In this document: positions 1 through 18,806 of the stretch, piece by piece
How the letters are laid out: each line of letters starts with the position of its first letter
How positions within the stretch are numbered: the first letter of the stretch is position 1
DNA from: Nonomuraea zeae
Lineage (GTDB): Bacteria; Actinomycetota; Actinomycetes; Streptosporangiales; Streptosporangiaceae
Direction of reading: 5' to 3'
NCBI RefSeq assembly: GCF_005889725.1
Contig: NZ_VCKX01000046.1
Span: 1-55,811 of the forward strand
Length of the DNA stretch: 55,811 nucleotides
Position numbers and translations under genes: made by a program
The notes under the pieces: model-generated
Seen by the model: the letters and a program-made list of their open reading frames with translations, nothing else
Database searches by the model: none
Told to the model about the DNA's origin: nothing

Positions 1-19
1 AGATGTGTATAAGAGCCAG
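1..19. other. Sequencing-library adapter remnant (Tn5/Nextera mosaic end)
   Basis: The first 19 bases read AGATGTGTATAAGAGCCAG. They match the synthetic Tn5 mosaic end AGATGTGTATAAGAGACAG at 18 of 19 positions. This hyperactive mosaic end is an engineered sequence used in tagmentation libraries and is not expected in an actinomycete genome. The genomic sequence therefore probably starts near base 20, and the gene crossing this edge is cut by the assembly. Confidence 0.9.
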
Positions 20-166
20 GCTCGGCGACGCCGCCTGCGACCGGGAAGGGGTGGGCGTCGCCGTCGGTGCGGGCGTGCCGAAGGGCGGCCAGGCGCCCAG
101 CCCGGGGACCCTGCCGCAGCCGGCCAGGCTCAAGACGAGAGCCGCCATCAGCAGCGTTCTGCGCAC
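20..166 (-). CDS. Lipoprotein, N-terminal part only (possible siderophore-binding protein)
   Basis: This is a minus-strand reading frame that runs off the left edge. From the GTG at 166 it reads VRRTLLMAALVLSLAGC, a short signal peptide with a charged start, a hydrophobic core and a lipobox (LAGC), followed by a Pro/Thr/Ser-rich linker. An in-frame ATG at 199 is an alternative start, but the signal peptide fits the GTG better. The gene follows the cchG-like exporter in the same direction. In the Streptomyces coelicolor coelichelin cluster the next gene in that position, cchF, is a siderophore-binding lipoprotein, so that role is a reasonable guess. Only about 48 residues are visible and none belong to a recognisable binding domain, so the identity is inferred from context alone. 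Confidence 0.6.
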
Positions 167-251
167 CGGGCACCGACCCCCAAGACCGGAAAAGGACATG
201 GCCGAAAGAGAACATATCGGACATCCGATCTAGGTGGCGCGTCCGGGCGGG

Positions 252-1938
252 CTACCGGGCCACGGCCAGGCGGTAGTTCTCGTCGGTGGCGAGCAGGTTG
301 CGGTGGGTGTCCTCCGCGATGATGACGCCGTCGTCCAGGACCAGGACGCGGTCGGCGGCGTCCAGGAGCGCCGGGCTGCCGGCGATCACGATGGTGGTGC
401 GGTCGCGGCGCAGCTCCGCGAGGTTGCGCGCGATGAGCTGCTCGGTGACCGCGTCGACCGCCGTCGTCGGATCGTGCAGGACCAGGATGTCGGCGTCGGC
501 GGCGAGGGCGCGGGCCAGGGACAGCCGCTGGCGCTGCCCGCCGGACAGGTTCGCGCCACGGTCGCGGACGCCGTAGTCGAGCCCTTCGCGGTGCAGGGCG
601 ACGACGTCGGCCAGCATGGACGCCTCGACGGCCTCGGGGACCACCCGGCTGACGCCCGCCGGGTCGATGTTCGTGCGGAGGGTGCCGGCGAAGATCTCCC
701 CGTCGTACGGGTTCACCAGCAGGTGCTCGCGGACCGCCTCGATCGACAGGTCCGCCAGCTCCCGCCCGCTGACCCGCACCACGCCCTCGTACGCGCCGGG
801 CGGGACGCGTACGGCCAGGATCGAGGCGAGGTCGGCCGCCGCCTGCGGCTGGTAGACGGCGATCGCCACGAACTCGCCCGCGGACACGTGGAACTTCAGC
901 TCGCGCAGGGACCCGTACCGGACGCTGTCGACCTCCAGGTCCCCGCCGGCGGACGGGCGCTCGGACCCCGGGGTCATCACCGCGGGCGCGGCCAGCACCA
1001 GCGCCATCCGCTCGGCCGAGACGCGCGCGGTCATCACGTATTTCGGCATCTCCGAGAACAGCTTGAGCGGCTCCATGATGAACTGCGCCAGCCCCACGGC
1101 CATGACCAGCTCCCCGATGCCGATCCGGCCGTCGAACGCCAGCCAGCCCGCCGTCAGGGTCACCGCGGCGGCGAGGATCGCGTTGAGCGCCAGCGCGGTG
1201 CCGGCGTACGCGCCGTTCACCTTGGCGACGGTGATCGCCTGGCTCTTCGCCTCGGTGCTGACCTTGCGGTAGGACAGGAATGCCGGGTGGTTGCCGCCGA
1301 AGCCGTGCAGCGGGCGCAGGCCGGTGATCAGGTCGGCGACCTTCGCGCCCGCCCGCGCCACCCGGGCCTGCTGCTCGCGGGTGCCGGCGCCGATCCGCCT
1401 GGACAGCACGCTCAGGATCGACAGGATCGCGATGGTCCCCACGATCACCAGCAGGCCGAGCTGGAGGCTGGCCAGGCCCAGCGCGACCGCAGTGATCAGC
1501 ACCGCGACCAGCGAGCTGATCAGCAGCGGCACCACCTCGATGATGTCGGCGGTCTGGTCGGCGTCCTCGGTGGCGATGGTCAGGATCTCGCCGGACTTGA
1601 GATCGACGTTCCTGGCCACCGGCTGGAGCCCGCAGGCCGCGACCCGCACCCGCCAGCGGTGCGCCTCGGTCGTGTTGGCCTTCTGCAGGATGCGCATCCC
1701 GAACCGCCACGACAGCGACACCGTCGTGATGATCACGGCCAGCGCGGCGATCGACACGGCGAGCGAGCCGAGGCTGCGCTCCTGCAAGGTGTGCTCGACT
1801 ATCAGGCCGAGCGCGATGGGGAAGGCGGTCTCGCCGGCCTGGTACATACCCATGAGGACGGTGCCCCAGGTCATGGCGCCGGCGTTGCGCCGCAGCGCGG
1901 TCCGGAGGATGCCGGACCCCGTGCTGGGCCGCTGCTGG

Positions 1939-1952
<14 letters not shown>
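252..1952 (-). CDS. cchG: ABC exporter half-transporter with degenerate Walker motifs (CchG-like)
   Basis: This is a 566-residue type I ABC exporter half-transporter with an N-terminal six-helix membrane domain (about residues 20-310) and a C-terminal ATPase domain. The signature LSGGQRQR is intact. The Walker A position reads [10 protein letters not shown] instead of GxxGxGKS/T, the Walker B region reads [12 protein letters not shown] with His and Asp replacing the usual Asp-Glu, and the switch His is lost ([10 protein letters not shown]). It cannot bind ATP normally through its own Walker site, so it should work as a heterodimer with the half-transporter at 13071-14858, whose defects are complementary. 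The start chosen is the ATG at 1952, which overlaps the NRPS 3' end by 14 bp and suggests translational coupling. Export of the desferri-siderophore is the likely role, by analogy with the two ABC exporter genes flanking cchH in S. coelicolor. Confidence 0.9.
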
Positions 1953-13023
<11,071 letters not shown>

Positions 13024-13037
13024 CCCTTTCGAATACG

Positions 13038-13056
13038 AAGGTTAGCCTAACCTAAC
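13038..13056 (-). promoter_or_regulatory. Iron box upstream of the NRPS gene
   Basis: Read on the minus strand this is GTTAGGTTAGGCTAACCTT, very close to the DtxR/IdeR/DmdR1 operator consensus TTAGGTTAGGCTAACCTAA. It lies 15-33 bp upstream of the first NRPS start codon, so a bound iron-loaded repressor would block transcription of cchH, cchG and the lipoprotein gene. It also sits in the short gap after the cchI-like gene, which implies that cchH has its own iron-controlled promoter and does not rely only on readthrough. Confidence 0.88.
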
Positions 13057-13070
13057 TTTGGATCTCCTGA

Positions 13071-14858
13071 CTAGCTGCCTTCCTGCCACGCGCGCCACAG
13101 CCGCGCGTACCGGCCGCCCAGGGCCACCAGCTCCTCGTGGGTTCCCTGCTCGACGACGCGTCCCGCGTCCAGCACGGCGATGCGGTCCGCCGCCATCGCC
13201 TGGGTCAGCCGGTGCGCCACGAACAGCGTGGTGCGGCCCAGGCAGGCGGCCGACACCGCGCGCTCCAGCTCGGCGGCGCCCTGGCTGCCCGCCTCCGCGG
13301 TCGACTCGTCCAGCACCACCACCGGCGCCCGGCCCAGCACCAGCCGGGCCAGCGCGATCTGGGCGACCCTGGTGCCGTCCAGGCGCTCACCCCCTTCGCC
13401 GACCCTGGTGGCGAGGCCGTCGGGCAGCGCCTCGGCCCACGTGCCGGCGCCGACCGTGCGCAACGCGTCCATCAGCTCGGCGTCGGTCGACTCCGGCGCG
13501 GCCAGCCGCAGGTCGTCGGCGAGCGGGCCGGAGAACACGTGCGTCTCCTGCGTCAGGATGCTCACCAGGGCCCGCGCCCCGGCCTCGTCCAGCCCGGCGA
13601 GATCGGTCGTCCCGATGCGCACGGACCCGGCCTGCGGGGTCCCGATGCCCGCGATCAGCGCCGCGAGAGTCGTCTTGCCCGCGCCCGTCGCCCCCACCAG
13701 CGCGAGCGAGCCGCCAGCCGGGATCGCCAGGTCGACGTCCCGCAGCACCGGTTGCTCGGAGTCGGGATAGCTGAAGGTCAGCCCCTCCACCGTCACCGGG
13801 TACGGCCCGTCGCCGACCGGCGCGGCGGCCACGCCGCCCACCAGCCGCTCCTCCGTGTCCTCGCCCAGCACTCCGACCAGGCGGGTCAGGCTCGCGCCCG
13901 ACTTCTGCGCCTCGTCGAAGGTGAACATGATGGCGCCCAGCGGATTGAACAGCCGGTGGAACAGCAACGGGGCCACCGACGCCGCGCCCAGCGTGATGGC
14001 GCCGGCCTCCAGCAGGACGTACCCGACCACGATGATCAGGACCAGCCCGATGAACTCGGCGCGGTTCTCCCTGCCGACGAACCGGCCGAAGAACCGGAAC
14101 ACCTCGACGCCGAGGTCGCGCACCCGCCACGACTCGCGGGTGACCTCCTCGCGGAAGGCTTCCTCAAGGCGGTAGGCCCGGACGGTGTCGATCCCGTTCA
14201 GGCCGCTGATCAACGCCTGCGCGCGATCGGCCTGGGCCTCTCGCTGCCGCTTGTAGAGCGGCGCGGACCTGGGGAGATACCAGCGCAGGGCCAGCCAGTA
14301 GGCGGGCAGCGCGCCGGCGCCGGCCAGGCCGAGCCGCCAGTCCAGCCCGAACATGCCGGCCGTGGCGATGACGACCAGCACGCCTGACGAGAACACGGTG
14401 GGGATGGCCGTCCTGATGCCCTTGGACACCACGGCCACGTCGTCGCCGACCCTGGACAGCACGTCGCCCCGGCCGACCTGCTCGATCCGCGCGCTCGGCA
14501 TGCCCAGCACCGCCCGGACCGCGGCCTCCCGAAGCCGCGCGAGCAGGTCCGCGCCGAGACGCCCGATCAGGTACGTCGACGCCGAGACGACCGCCGAGCC
14601 GAGCAGGACGGCGGCCACCATCAGCGCCCCGACCGTGACCAGGATCGAGCGCGGCTCGCCCCTGACCACCCCGTCGACCACCTGGCCGAGCAGGAACACC
14701 GGCAGCACCTGGAACGCCGCCCCCGCCACCGTGGTGAGCACGGTGGCGGCGGTCAGCCAGGGCACCTCGCGGACGTGCGCCGCGACCCATCGCGCGGCCT
14801 CACGTCCGGTCGCCGTGCGCAGGATGGCCGGGGCGGCGGGCGTGCCGGTGGTGCTCAC
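13071..14858 (-). CDS. cchI: ABC exporter half-transporter with degenerate signature motif (CchI-like)
   Basis: This is a 595-residue type I ABC exporter half-transporter with a membrane domain at about residues 20-320 and an ATPase domain at about 345-590. Walker A (GATGAGKTT), Walker B (VVVLDES) and the switch His (FVAHRL) are intact. The signature motif reads LDGTRVAQ instead of LSGGQ, and the D-loop is altered (TAEAGS). Paired with the half-transporter at 252-1952 it would form one complete ATP site, from its Walker A/B and the partner LSGGQ, and one degenerate site. This is the asymmetric arrangement known from heterodimeric exporters such as TM287/288. The start is a GTG at 14858 with a weak ribosome binding site. 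It lies directly upstream of the NRPS gene, with a 47-bp gap holding an iron box. Confidence 0.92.
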   Translation of the reverse strand: MSTTGTPAAPAILRTATGREAARWVAAHVREVPWLTAATVLTTVAGAAFQVLPVFLLGQVVDGVVRGEPRSILVTVGALMVAAVLLGSAVVSASTYLIGRLGADLLARLREAAVRAVLGMPSARIEQVGRGDVLSRVGDDVAVVSKGIRTAIPTVFSSGVLVVIATAGMFGLDWRLGLAGAGALPAYWLALRWYLPRSAPLYKRQREAQADRAQALISGLNGIDTVRAYRLEEAFREEVTRESWRVRDLGVEVFRFFGRFVGRENRAEFIGLVLIIVVGYVLLEAGAITLGAASVAPLLFHRLFNPLGAIMFTFDEAQKSGASLTRLVGVLGEDTEERLVGGVAAAPVGDGPYPVTVEGLTFSYPDSEQPVLRDVDLAIPAGGSLALVGATGAGKTTLAALIAGIGTPQAGSVRIGTTDLAGLDEAGARALVSILTQETHVFSGPLADDLRLAAPESTDAELMDALRTVGAGTWAEALPDGLATRVGEGGERLDGTRVAQIALARLVLGRAPVVVLDESTAEAGSQGAAELERAVSAACLGRTTLFVAHRLTQAMAADRIAVLDAGRVVEQGTHEELVALGGRYARLWRAWQEGS

Positions 14859-15018
14859 GCCCGGGCCACGGCGGGCCGGGGCGTCGGCATGGAGGCTGCC
14901 GCCGCGAAACGCCGCAAGGTCTTGTTAAATGTCGTTCGTTGGAGAAACATCCGGAAATCCCGTGCTTTCCTGCATCGCGGCAATCTGAATGACGCAGGCA
15001 AACCGTAACACGGGAATA

Positions 15019-15037
15019 TTAGGCTAGCCTAACCTCA
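15019..15037. promoter_or_regulatory. Iron box between cchI-like and cchJ-like genes
   Basis: The sequence TTAGGCTAGCCTAACCTCA matches the 19-bp DtxR/IdeR/DmdR1 consensus TTAGGTTAGGCTAACCTAA at 16 of 19 positions. It lies in the divergent intergenic region between the half-exporter (start 14858, minus) and the esterase (start 15123, plus), so it can control both. It is the weakest match of the set in this locus. Confidence 0.8.
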
Positions 15038-15122
15038 CATTGGGATTCGCCTGAACGCCGCACGGCCCGCTCTCCCGAGACCTTAGTCGCCGGCCGGCGC
15101 CAGGGACGGAGTGAGGCTGCGC

Positions 15123-16205
15123 ATGGAGAACACCTTCGCCAGGTTCGGGGTTCGCGGACAACCCGGCAGCGACGAGTTCTGGGCGGCGGCCCGGACCCCC
15201 GTGTCGGTGCCCGCCGGGGACGACGGCGGCTGGGTGACCCTGTTCCTGTGGCGCGGGTCCCCGGCGAGCATCGGCTTCGAGAGCTGGTCGGGGCCGGTGC
15301 CGCTGCGCCGGTGGGGTGACACGGACTGCTGGTACGCCGAGGTGGTCATGCCCGCGCGGCTACGGGTGACCTACCAGTTCCTGACGGGCGACGCGGCGTA
15401 CGCCGACCCGTTCAACGCGGCCGGCGCGGGCGGCGACCGGTCGATCGCCGCCACGCCGGACGCCCCCGCCCAGCCGCACTGGCCCGCCGTCGGCGCCGCC
15501 GACGTCCTGCCCCTGCCGCGCGCCCGCCTGCGCTGGACCAGCGAACGGCTCGGCGGACGCCGCACCGTGCGCGTCCACCCGGCGGGCGGCGGCGGGCCGG
15601 TGGTGCTGCTGCTCGACGGGGACGACTGGCTGTACCTGCACCCGGCGATGACCGCCTTCGACTCGGCCGTCGCCGGTGGCGAGATGCCCGCCGTCACGCT
15701 CGTCTTCCTGCCCGCCCGGGACAGGAACGCCGAGTTCGGGTGCCGGCCCGAGCTGTGGGAGGCGATCCGGGACGAACTGCTGCCGCTGGTGGCCGGCAGC
15801 GGCGTGCCCGCCGACCTGGACCGGCTGGTGGTCGCCGGGCAGAGCCTCGGCGGGCTGAGCGCGATGTACGCGGCGCTGGAGTTCCCCGGCCTGGTGTCCG
15901 GCGTCGCGTGCCAGTCGGCGTCGTTCTGGTGGGCGCCCGGCGCCGCGGACCTGGCCGACCCCCTGGGCGGCCGGACCGGTGGCGCCATCGCCGCCCGCCT
16001 GCGGGAGCGCCCCGACCTGTCCGGCCTGCGGGTCGCCTTCGACGTGGGGGAACACGAGACGCGGATGCTGCCGCACTGCGAGCTGGTCGAGTCCCTGGCC
16101 GAGCAGGCCGGCGCGACCGTGCGGGTCTCCCGGTCGGCCTGCGGCCACGATCGGGCGGGCTGGCGGCAGGCCCTGCTCAGAGACGTCGCCTGGGCGCTCG
16201 CCTGA
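15123..16205 (+). CDS. cchJ: Enterochelin-esterase-like hydrolase, siderophore release enzyme (CchJ-like)
   Basis: This is a 360-residue protein with an N-terminal beta-sandwich domain (about residues 1-110, including a conserved GFESWSGPVPLRRW-like segment) and a C-terminal alpha/beta-hydrolase domain of the Fes/IroD/IroE family. The nucleophile is the Ser of GQSLGG, the acid is probably in FDVGEHE, and the His is in CGHDRAGW, the usual GHDxxxW ending of enterochelin esterases. In S. coelicolor the homologue CchJ is required for coelichelin production and is proposed to release the peptide from the thioesterase-free NRPS. The same role is inferred here because this NRPS has no TE either. No signal peptide is visible, so it acts in the cytoplasm. 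The ATG at 15123 is chosen because GTGAGG lies six bases upstream; a GTG at 15111 is an alternative. Confidence 0.92.
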   Translation: MENTFARFGVRGQPGSDEFWAAARTPVSVPAGDDGGWVTLFLWRGSPASIGFESWSGPVPLRRWGDTDCWYAEVVMPARLRVTYQFLTGDAAYADPFNAAGAGGDRSIAATPDAPAQPHWPAVGAADVLPLPRARLRWTSERLGGRRTVRVHPAGGGGPVVLLLDGDDWLYLHPAMTAFDSAVAGGEMPAVTLVFLPARDRNAEFGCRPELWEAIRDELLPLVAGSGVPADLDRLVVAGQSLGGLSAMYAALEFPGLVSGVACQSASFWWAPGAADLADPLGGRTGGAIAARLRERPDLSGLRVAFDVGEHETRMLPHCELVESLAEQAGATVRVSRSACGHDRAGWRQALLRDVAWALA

Positions 16206-16254
16206 ACGCGGTGGCCGCCGGCCGGCTCCCGGCGGCCTGCGGCCTGGACGCGGT

Positions 16255-16287
16255 GGCGGCCGGCCAGGTCCCGGGGGGCCGGCCGCC
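16255..16287. terminator. Bidirectional hairpin between cchJ and cchB
   Basis: An 11-bp perfect inverted repeat (GGCGGCCGGCC, 11-nt loop, GGCCGGCCGCC) lies in the 94-bp gap between two convergent genes. There is no T-run, as is common in actinomycetes. It is well placed to terminate transcription from both sides. Confidence 0.6.
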
Positions 16288-16299
16288 GCCGCGCGGGGG

Positions 16300-17610
16300 T
16301 CAGCGCGAGAACGCGTAGGTGTTGCGTCCGCCGGCGCTCAGCCGCCCGGACACGGCGTCGACGATCTCCCCTGCCCGCACGGCGGTGTTGGACAGCAGCG
16401 TCGAGGCCAGGCCGTGGGTGTGCTCGGTGGCTCCCTGCACGTAGATCCCGCAGCGCAGGTGCTCGGAGGTGGCGATCCGGTAGTCGCGCTCGATGCGCAG
16501 CGCGCCCGACGGCAGGCGCTCGCAGTGCTCGCCGACGGCGCCCAGCAGCGTCAGCGGGTCGCCGGGCCGGTAGCCGGTGGCGTAGACGAGCACGTCGGCC
16601 TCCAGCACGGTCCGCTCGCCGGTGGGCAGGAACTCGACGGTGGCGCGCACGCCGTCGGCGTCCCTGGCGGCCTCGACGAGCCTGGAGGCGTTGAGTATGC
16701 GCAGCCGCTGCCTGCCCTGCACCTTCTCCTGGTAGTGCCTGCGATACAGCTCGTCGATGAGGTCGAGGTCGACCACGGAGTAGTTGGTGGAGGCGTGGTA
16801 GGTGCGCAGGCTCTCCTTGACCGTCTCGGGCGCGCCGAAGTACTGGTCGACCGCGGCGGGGTCGAAGATGCGGTTGGCGAAGGAGCTGTCGTCGGCGGGG
16901 GTGTAGCCGTACTTGGAGAACACCGCGCACACCTCGGCGCCGGGGAAGCGGCCGTGCAGGTGGTCGGTCACCTCGGCGGCGCTCTGCCCGGCGCCGACCA
17001 CCACGAACCGGCGGGGGTCCGTGACCGAGGGGATCCGGTCCAGGAGCTCCTCGCTGTGCCAGATGCGCTCGTCGCCGACCATGCCGTCAGGCAGCACGGG
17101 AACCAGGCCGACGGCGACGACGAGATTACGGGCGCGGCGAGTGCTCAATTCGCCGTCGCCCTGGCGGACCACCACGTCGAGGTATCGCACCGCGCCGTCC
17201 ACCGTGACGGGAGTGACCGCGACGACCTCCGAGCCGTATTCCACCTGGTCGGCGAATGGTTTCGCGGCCCATTCCAGGTAGTCGTGGAATTCCACTCGGG
17301 AGGGGAACATTGTTTTGTGGTTGATGAAATCCAGCATCCGGTCGCGCGCCTTGAGATAGGACAGGAAGCTGAATTCGCTGGCGGGATTGCGCATGGTGAC
17401 CAGGTCCTTGAGAAAGGAGACCTGCATCGTGGTGCCTTCAAGGAGCATCCCGCGGTGCCATCCGAAGGAGAGCTGCTTCTCCAGGAACACCGCGTCGATT
17501 CGCTCGCCAGTACGCGCCTCGCGCTCGCGCAACGCGATGGCCAGGGCGAGGTTGGAAGGTCCGAAACCGATGCCGACGAGGTCGTGGACGGGCTGCTCGG
17601 CAGTGGGCAT
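16300..17610 (-). CDS. cchB: L-ornithine N5-monooxygenase (CchB-like)
   Basis: This 436-residue flavin-dependent N-monooxygenase converts L-ornithine to N5-hydroxyornithine, using NADPH, FAD and O2. It supplies the hydroxamate building block for NRPS modules 1 and 3. The FAD-binding motif GIGFGPSNLALA is near the N-terminus, the NADPH-binding motif VVGAGQSAAEV is near residue 210, and the ATGYRPGDP motif typical of the lysine/ornithine N-hydroxylase family (SidA, PvdA, CchB) is near residue 350. The start is the ATG at 17610, preceded by GAAAGG eight bases upstream. A longer frame to 17715 would run through the tandem iron box and is rejected. It is divergent from the formyltransferase gene and shares its iron-regulated promoter region. 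Confidence 0.96.
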   Translation of the reverse strand: MPTAEQPVHDLVGIGFGPSNLALAIALREREARTGERIDAVFLEKQLSFGWHRGMLLEGTTMQVSFLKDLVTMRNPASEFSFLSYLKARDRMLDFINHKTMFPSRVEFHDYLEWAAKPFADQVEYGSEVVAVTPVTVDGAVRYLDVVVRQGDGELSTRRARNLVVAVGLVPVLPDGMVGDERIWHSEELLDRIPSVTDPRRFVVVGAGQSAAEVTDHLHGRFPGAEVCAVFSKYGYTPADDSSFANRIFDPAAVDQYFGAPETVKESLRTYHASTNYSVVDLDLIDELYRRHYQEKVQGRQRLRILNASRLVEAARDADGVRATVEFLPTGERTVLEADVLVYATGYRPGDPLTLLGAVGEHCERLPSGALRIERDYRIATSEHLRCGIYVQGATEHTHGLASTLLSNTAVRAGEIVDAVSGRLSAGGRNTYAFSR

Positions 17611-17669
17611 GGAAGGCCTTTCGAGAGAGCGGTCCGGGATCGGGATCCGTAGTGGAATCAGTGCCCGAC

Positions 17670-17688
17670 TTAGGTTAGGCTCACCTAA
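17670..17688. promoter_or_regulatory. Consensus iron box in the cchB-cchA promoter region
   Basis: The sequence TTAGGTTAGGCTCACCTAA is an essentially perfect DtxR/DmdR1 iron box. It is in the 127-bp divergent gap between cchB (start 17610) and cchA (start 17738), and should repress both genes when iron is plentiful. A second partial box follows directly. Confidence 0.95.
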
Positions 17689-17707
17689 TTGTGGCGAGCC
17701 TAACCTT
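17689..17707. promoter_or_regulatory. Second, half-degenerate iron box adjoining the first
   Basis: Read on the minus strand this is AAGGTTAGGCTCGCCACAA. The left half and centre match the iron-box consensus and the right half is degenerate. Its centre is 19 bp from the centre of the consensus box, so two repressor dimers could bind side by side. It ends about 30 bp before the cchA start. Confidence 0.65.
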
Positions 17708-17737
17708 TCTCCCACTCACCTCACAAGGAGAGCGCTG

Positions 17738-18682
17738 ATGCGGGTCGTGATGTTCGGCTACCAGACCTGGGGCCATCGCACCCTCCAAGCCTTGCTGGCC
17801 TCCGAGCACGATGTGGTGCTGGCAGTCACCCACCCCCAGAGTGACCACGCCTATGAGAAGATCTGGAGCGATTCGGTGGCCGAGCTGGCCGCGGCGCACG
17901 GCGTCCCGGTCCTGCTGCGCAACCGCCCCGACGACGAGCTCCTGCTCACCCTCAAGCAAGTCGAGCCTGACCTCATCGTCGCCAACAACTGGCGCACGTG
18001 GATACCTCCGGAGATCGTCGCCCTCCCCCGCCACGGCATACTCAACGTGCACGACTCGCTGCTTCCGGCCTACGCCGGCTTCTCCCCGCTCATCTGGGCG
18101 CTCATCAACGGCGAGAAGGAGGTCGGCGTCACCGCCCACATGATGAACGCCGAGCTGGACGCCGGGGACATCGTGGTGCAGCGCGCCATCCCGGTCGGAC
18201 CGGCCGACACCACCACCGACCTGTTCCACCGCACGGTCGACCTCATCGCCCCGATCGTCGCCGAGTCCCTGGACCTCATCGCCTCGGGCCGTTCGGACTG
18301 GACGCCCCAGGACCGCTCCAAGGCCAGCTTCTTCCACAAGCGGTCGATCGAGGACAGCAACATCGACTGGACCTGGCCCGCCGAGGACATCGAGCGGCTG
18401 GTACGCGCCCAGTCCGACCCCTACCCCAACGCTTTCACCCACTACAGGGGCGAGCGCGTCCGCGTCCTGAAGGCCTCGGTCTCCAAGGGCATCTACGGCG
18501 GCACCCCGGGCCGGGTGTTCATCCGCGAGGGCGACGGCGTCGTCATCGTCGCCGGCGCCGAGGCCCGCCGCGGTCGCAGCCACGGGCTGGTGATCGAGCG
18601 GGTCCGCACCGAGGACGGCACCGACCTGCCGGCCGGCGAGGTGTTCAGGACCATGGGCGGCTACCTGACCCGCCGGCCGTAG
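17738..18682 (+). CDS. cchA: N5-hydroxyornithine formyltransferase (CchA-like, Fmt family)
   Basis: This 314-residue protein of the methionyl-tRNA formyltransferase family contains the formyl_trans_N fold (about residues 1-180) and the C-terminal domain (about 205-300). The segment NVHDSLLPAYAGFSP carries the catalytic His, LDAGDIV carries the catalytic Asp, and NNWRTWIP precedes them. In siderophore clusters such enzymes transfer a formyl group from N10-formyltetrahydrofolate to N5-hydroxyornithine, giving the module 1 substrate of the coelichelin NRPS. The ATG at 17738 has AAGGAG nine bases upstream, and the tandem iron box lies just before it. A longer in-frame extension to 17387 overlaps cchB and is not used. 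The enzyme is probably not the housekeeping tRNA formyltransferase, because of its context and regulation. Confidence 0.94.
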   Translation: MRVVMFGYQTWGHRTLQALLASEHDVVLAVTHPQSDHAYEKIWSDSVAELAAAHGVPVLLRNRPDDELLLTLKQVEPDLIVANNWRTWIPPEIVALPRHGILNVHDSLLPAYAGFSPLIWALINGEKEVGVTAHMMNAELDAGDIVVQRAIPVGPADTTTDLFHRTVDLIAPIVAESLDLIASGRSDWTPQDRSKASFFHKRSIEDSNIDWTWPAEDIERLVRAQSDPYPNAFTHYRGERVRVLKASVSKGIYGGTPGRVFIREGDGVVIVAGAEARRGRSHGLVIERVRTEDGTDLPAGEVFRTMGGYLTRRP

Positions 18683-18690
18683 GCGCGTCC

Positions 18691-18710
18691 CGAGCCGGGC
18701 GTCCGGCTCG
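18691..18710 (+). terminator. Hairpin after cchA
   Basis: An 8-bp perfect stem (CGAGCCGG, loop GCGT, CCGGCTCG) begins nine bases after the cchA stop codon. It marks the probable end of the siderophore locus on this side. Confidence 0.6.
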
Positions 18711-18806
18711 CCCGCGCGTCCCGCGACCGGCATGCTCGCGCCGGAAGCGGATAGTCAGCAGACTGTCACTCAGCGGGAGCGAAGCTGACGACGAGGGAGA
18801 GCTCCG

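Noticed and set aside
17387..17737. N-terminal extension of the formyltransferase
   Set aside because: The in-frame extension overlaps cchB on the other strand and crosses the tandem iron box; the ATG at 17738 has a good ribosome binding site and starts the domain directly.
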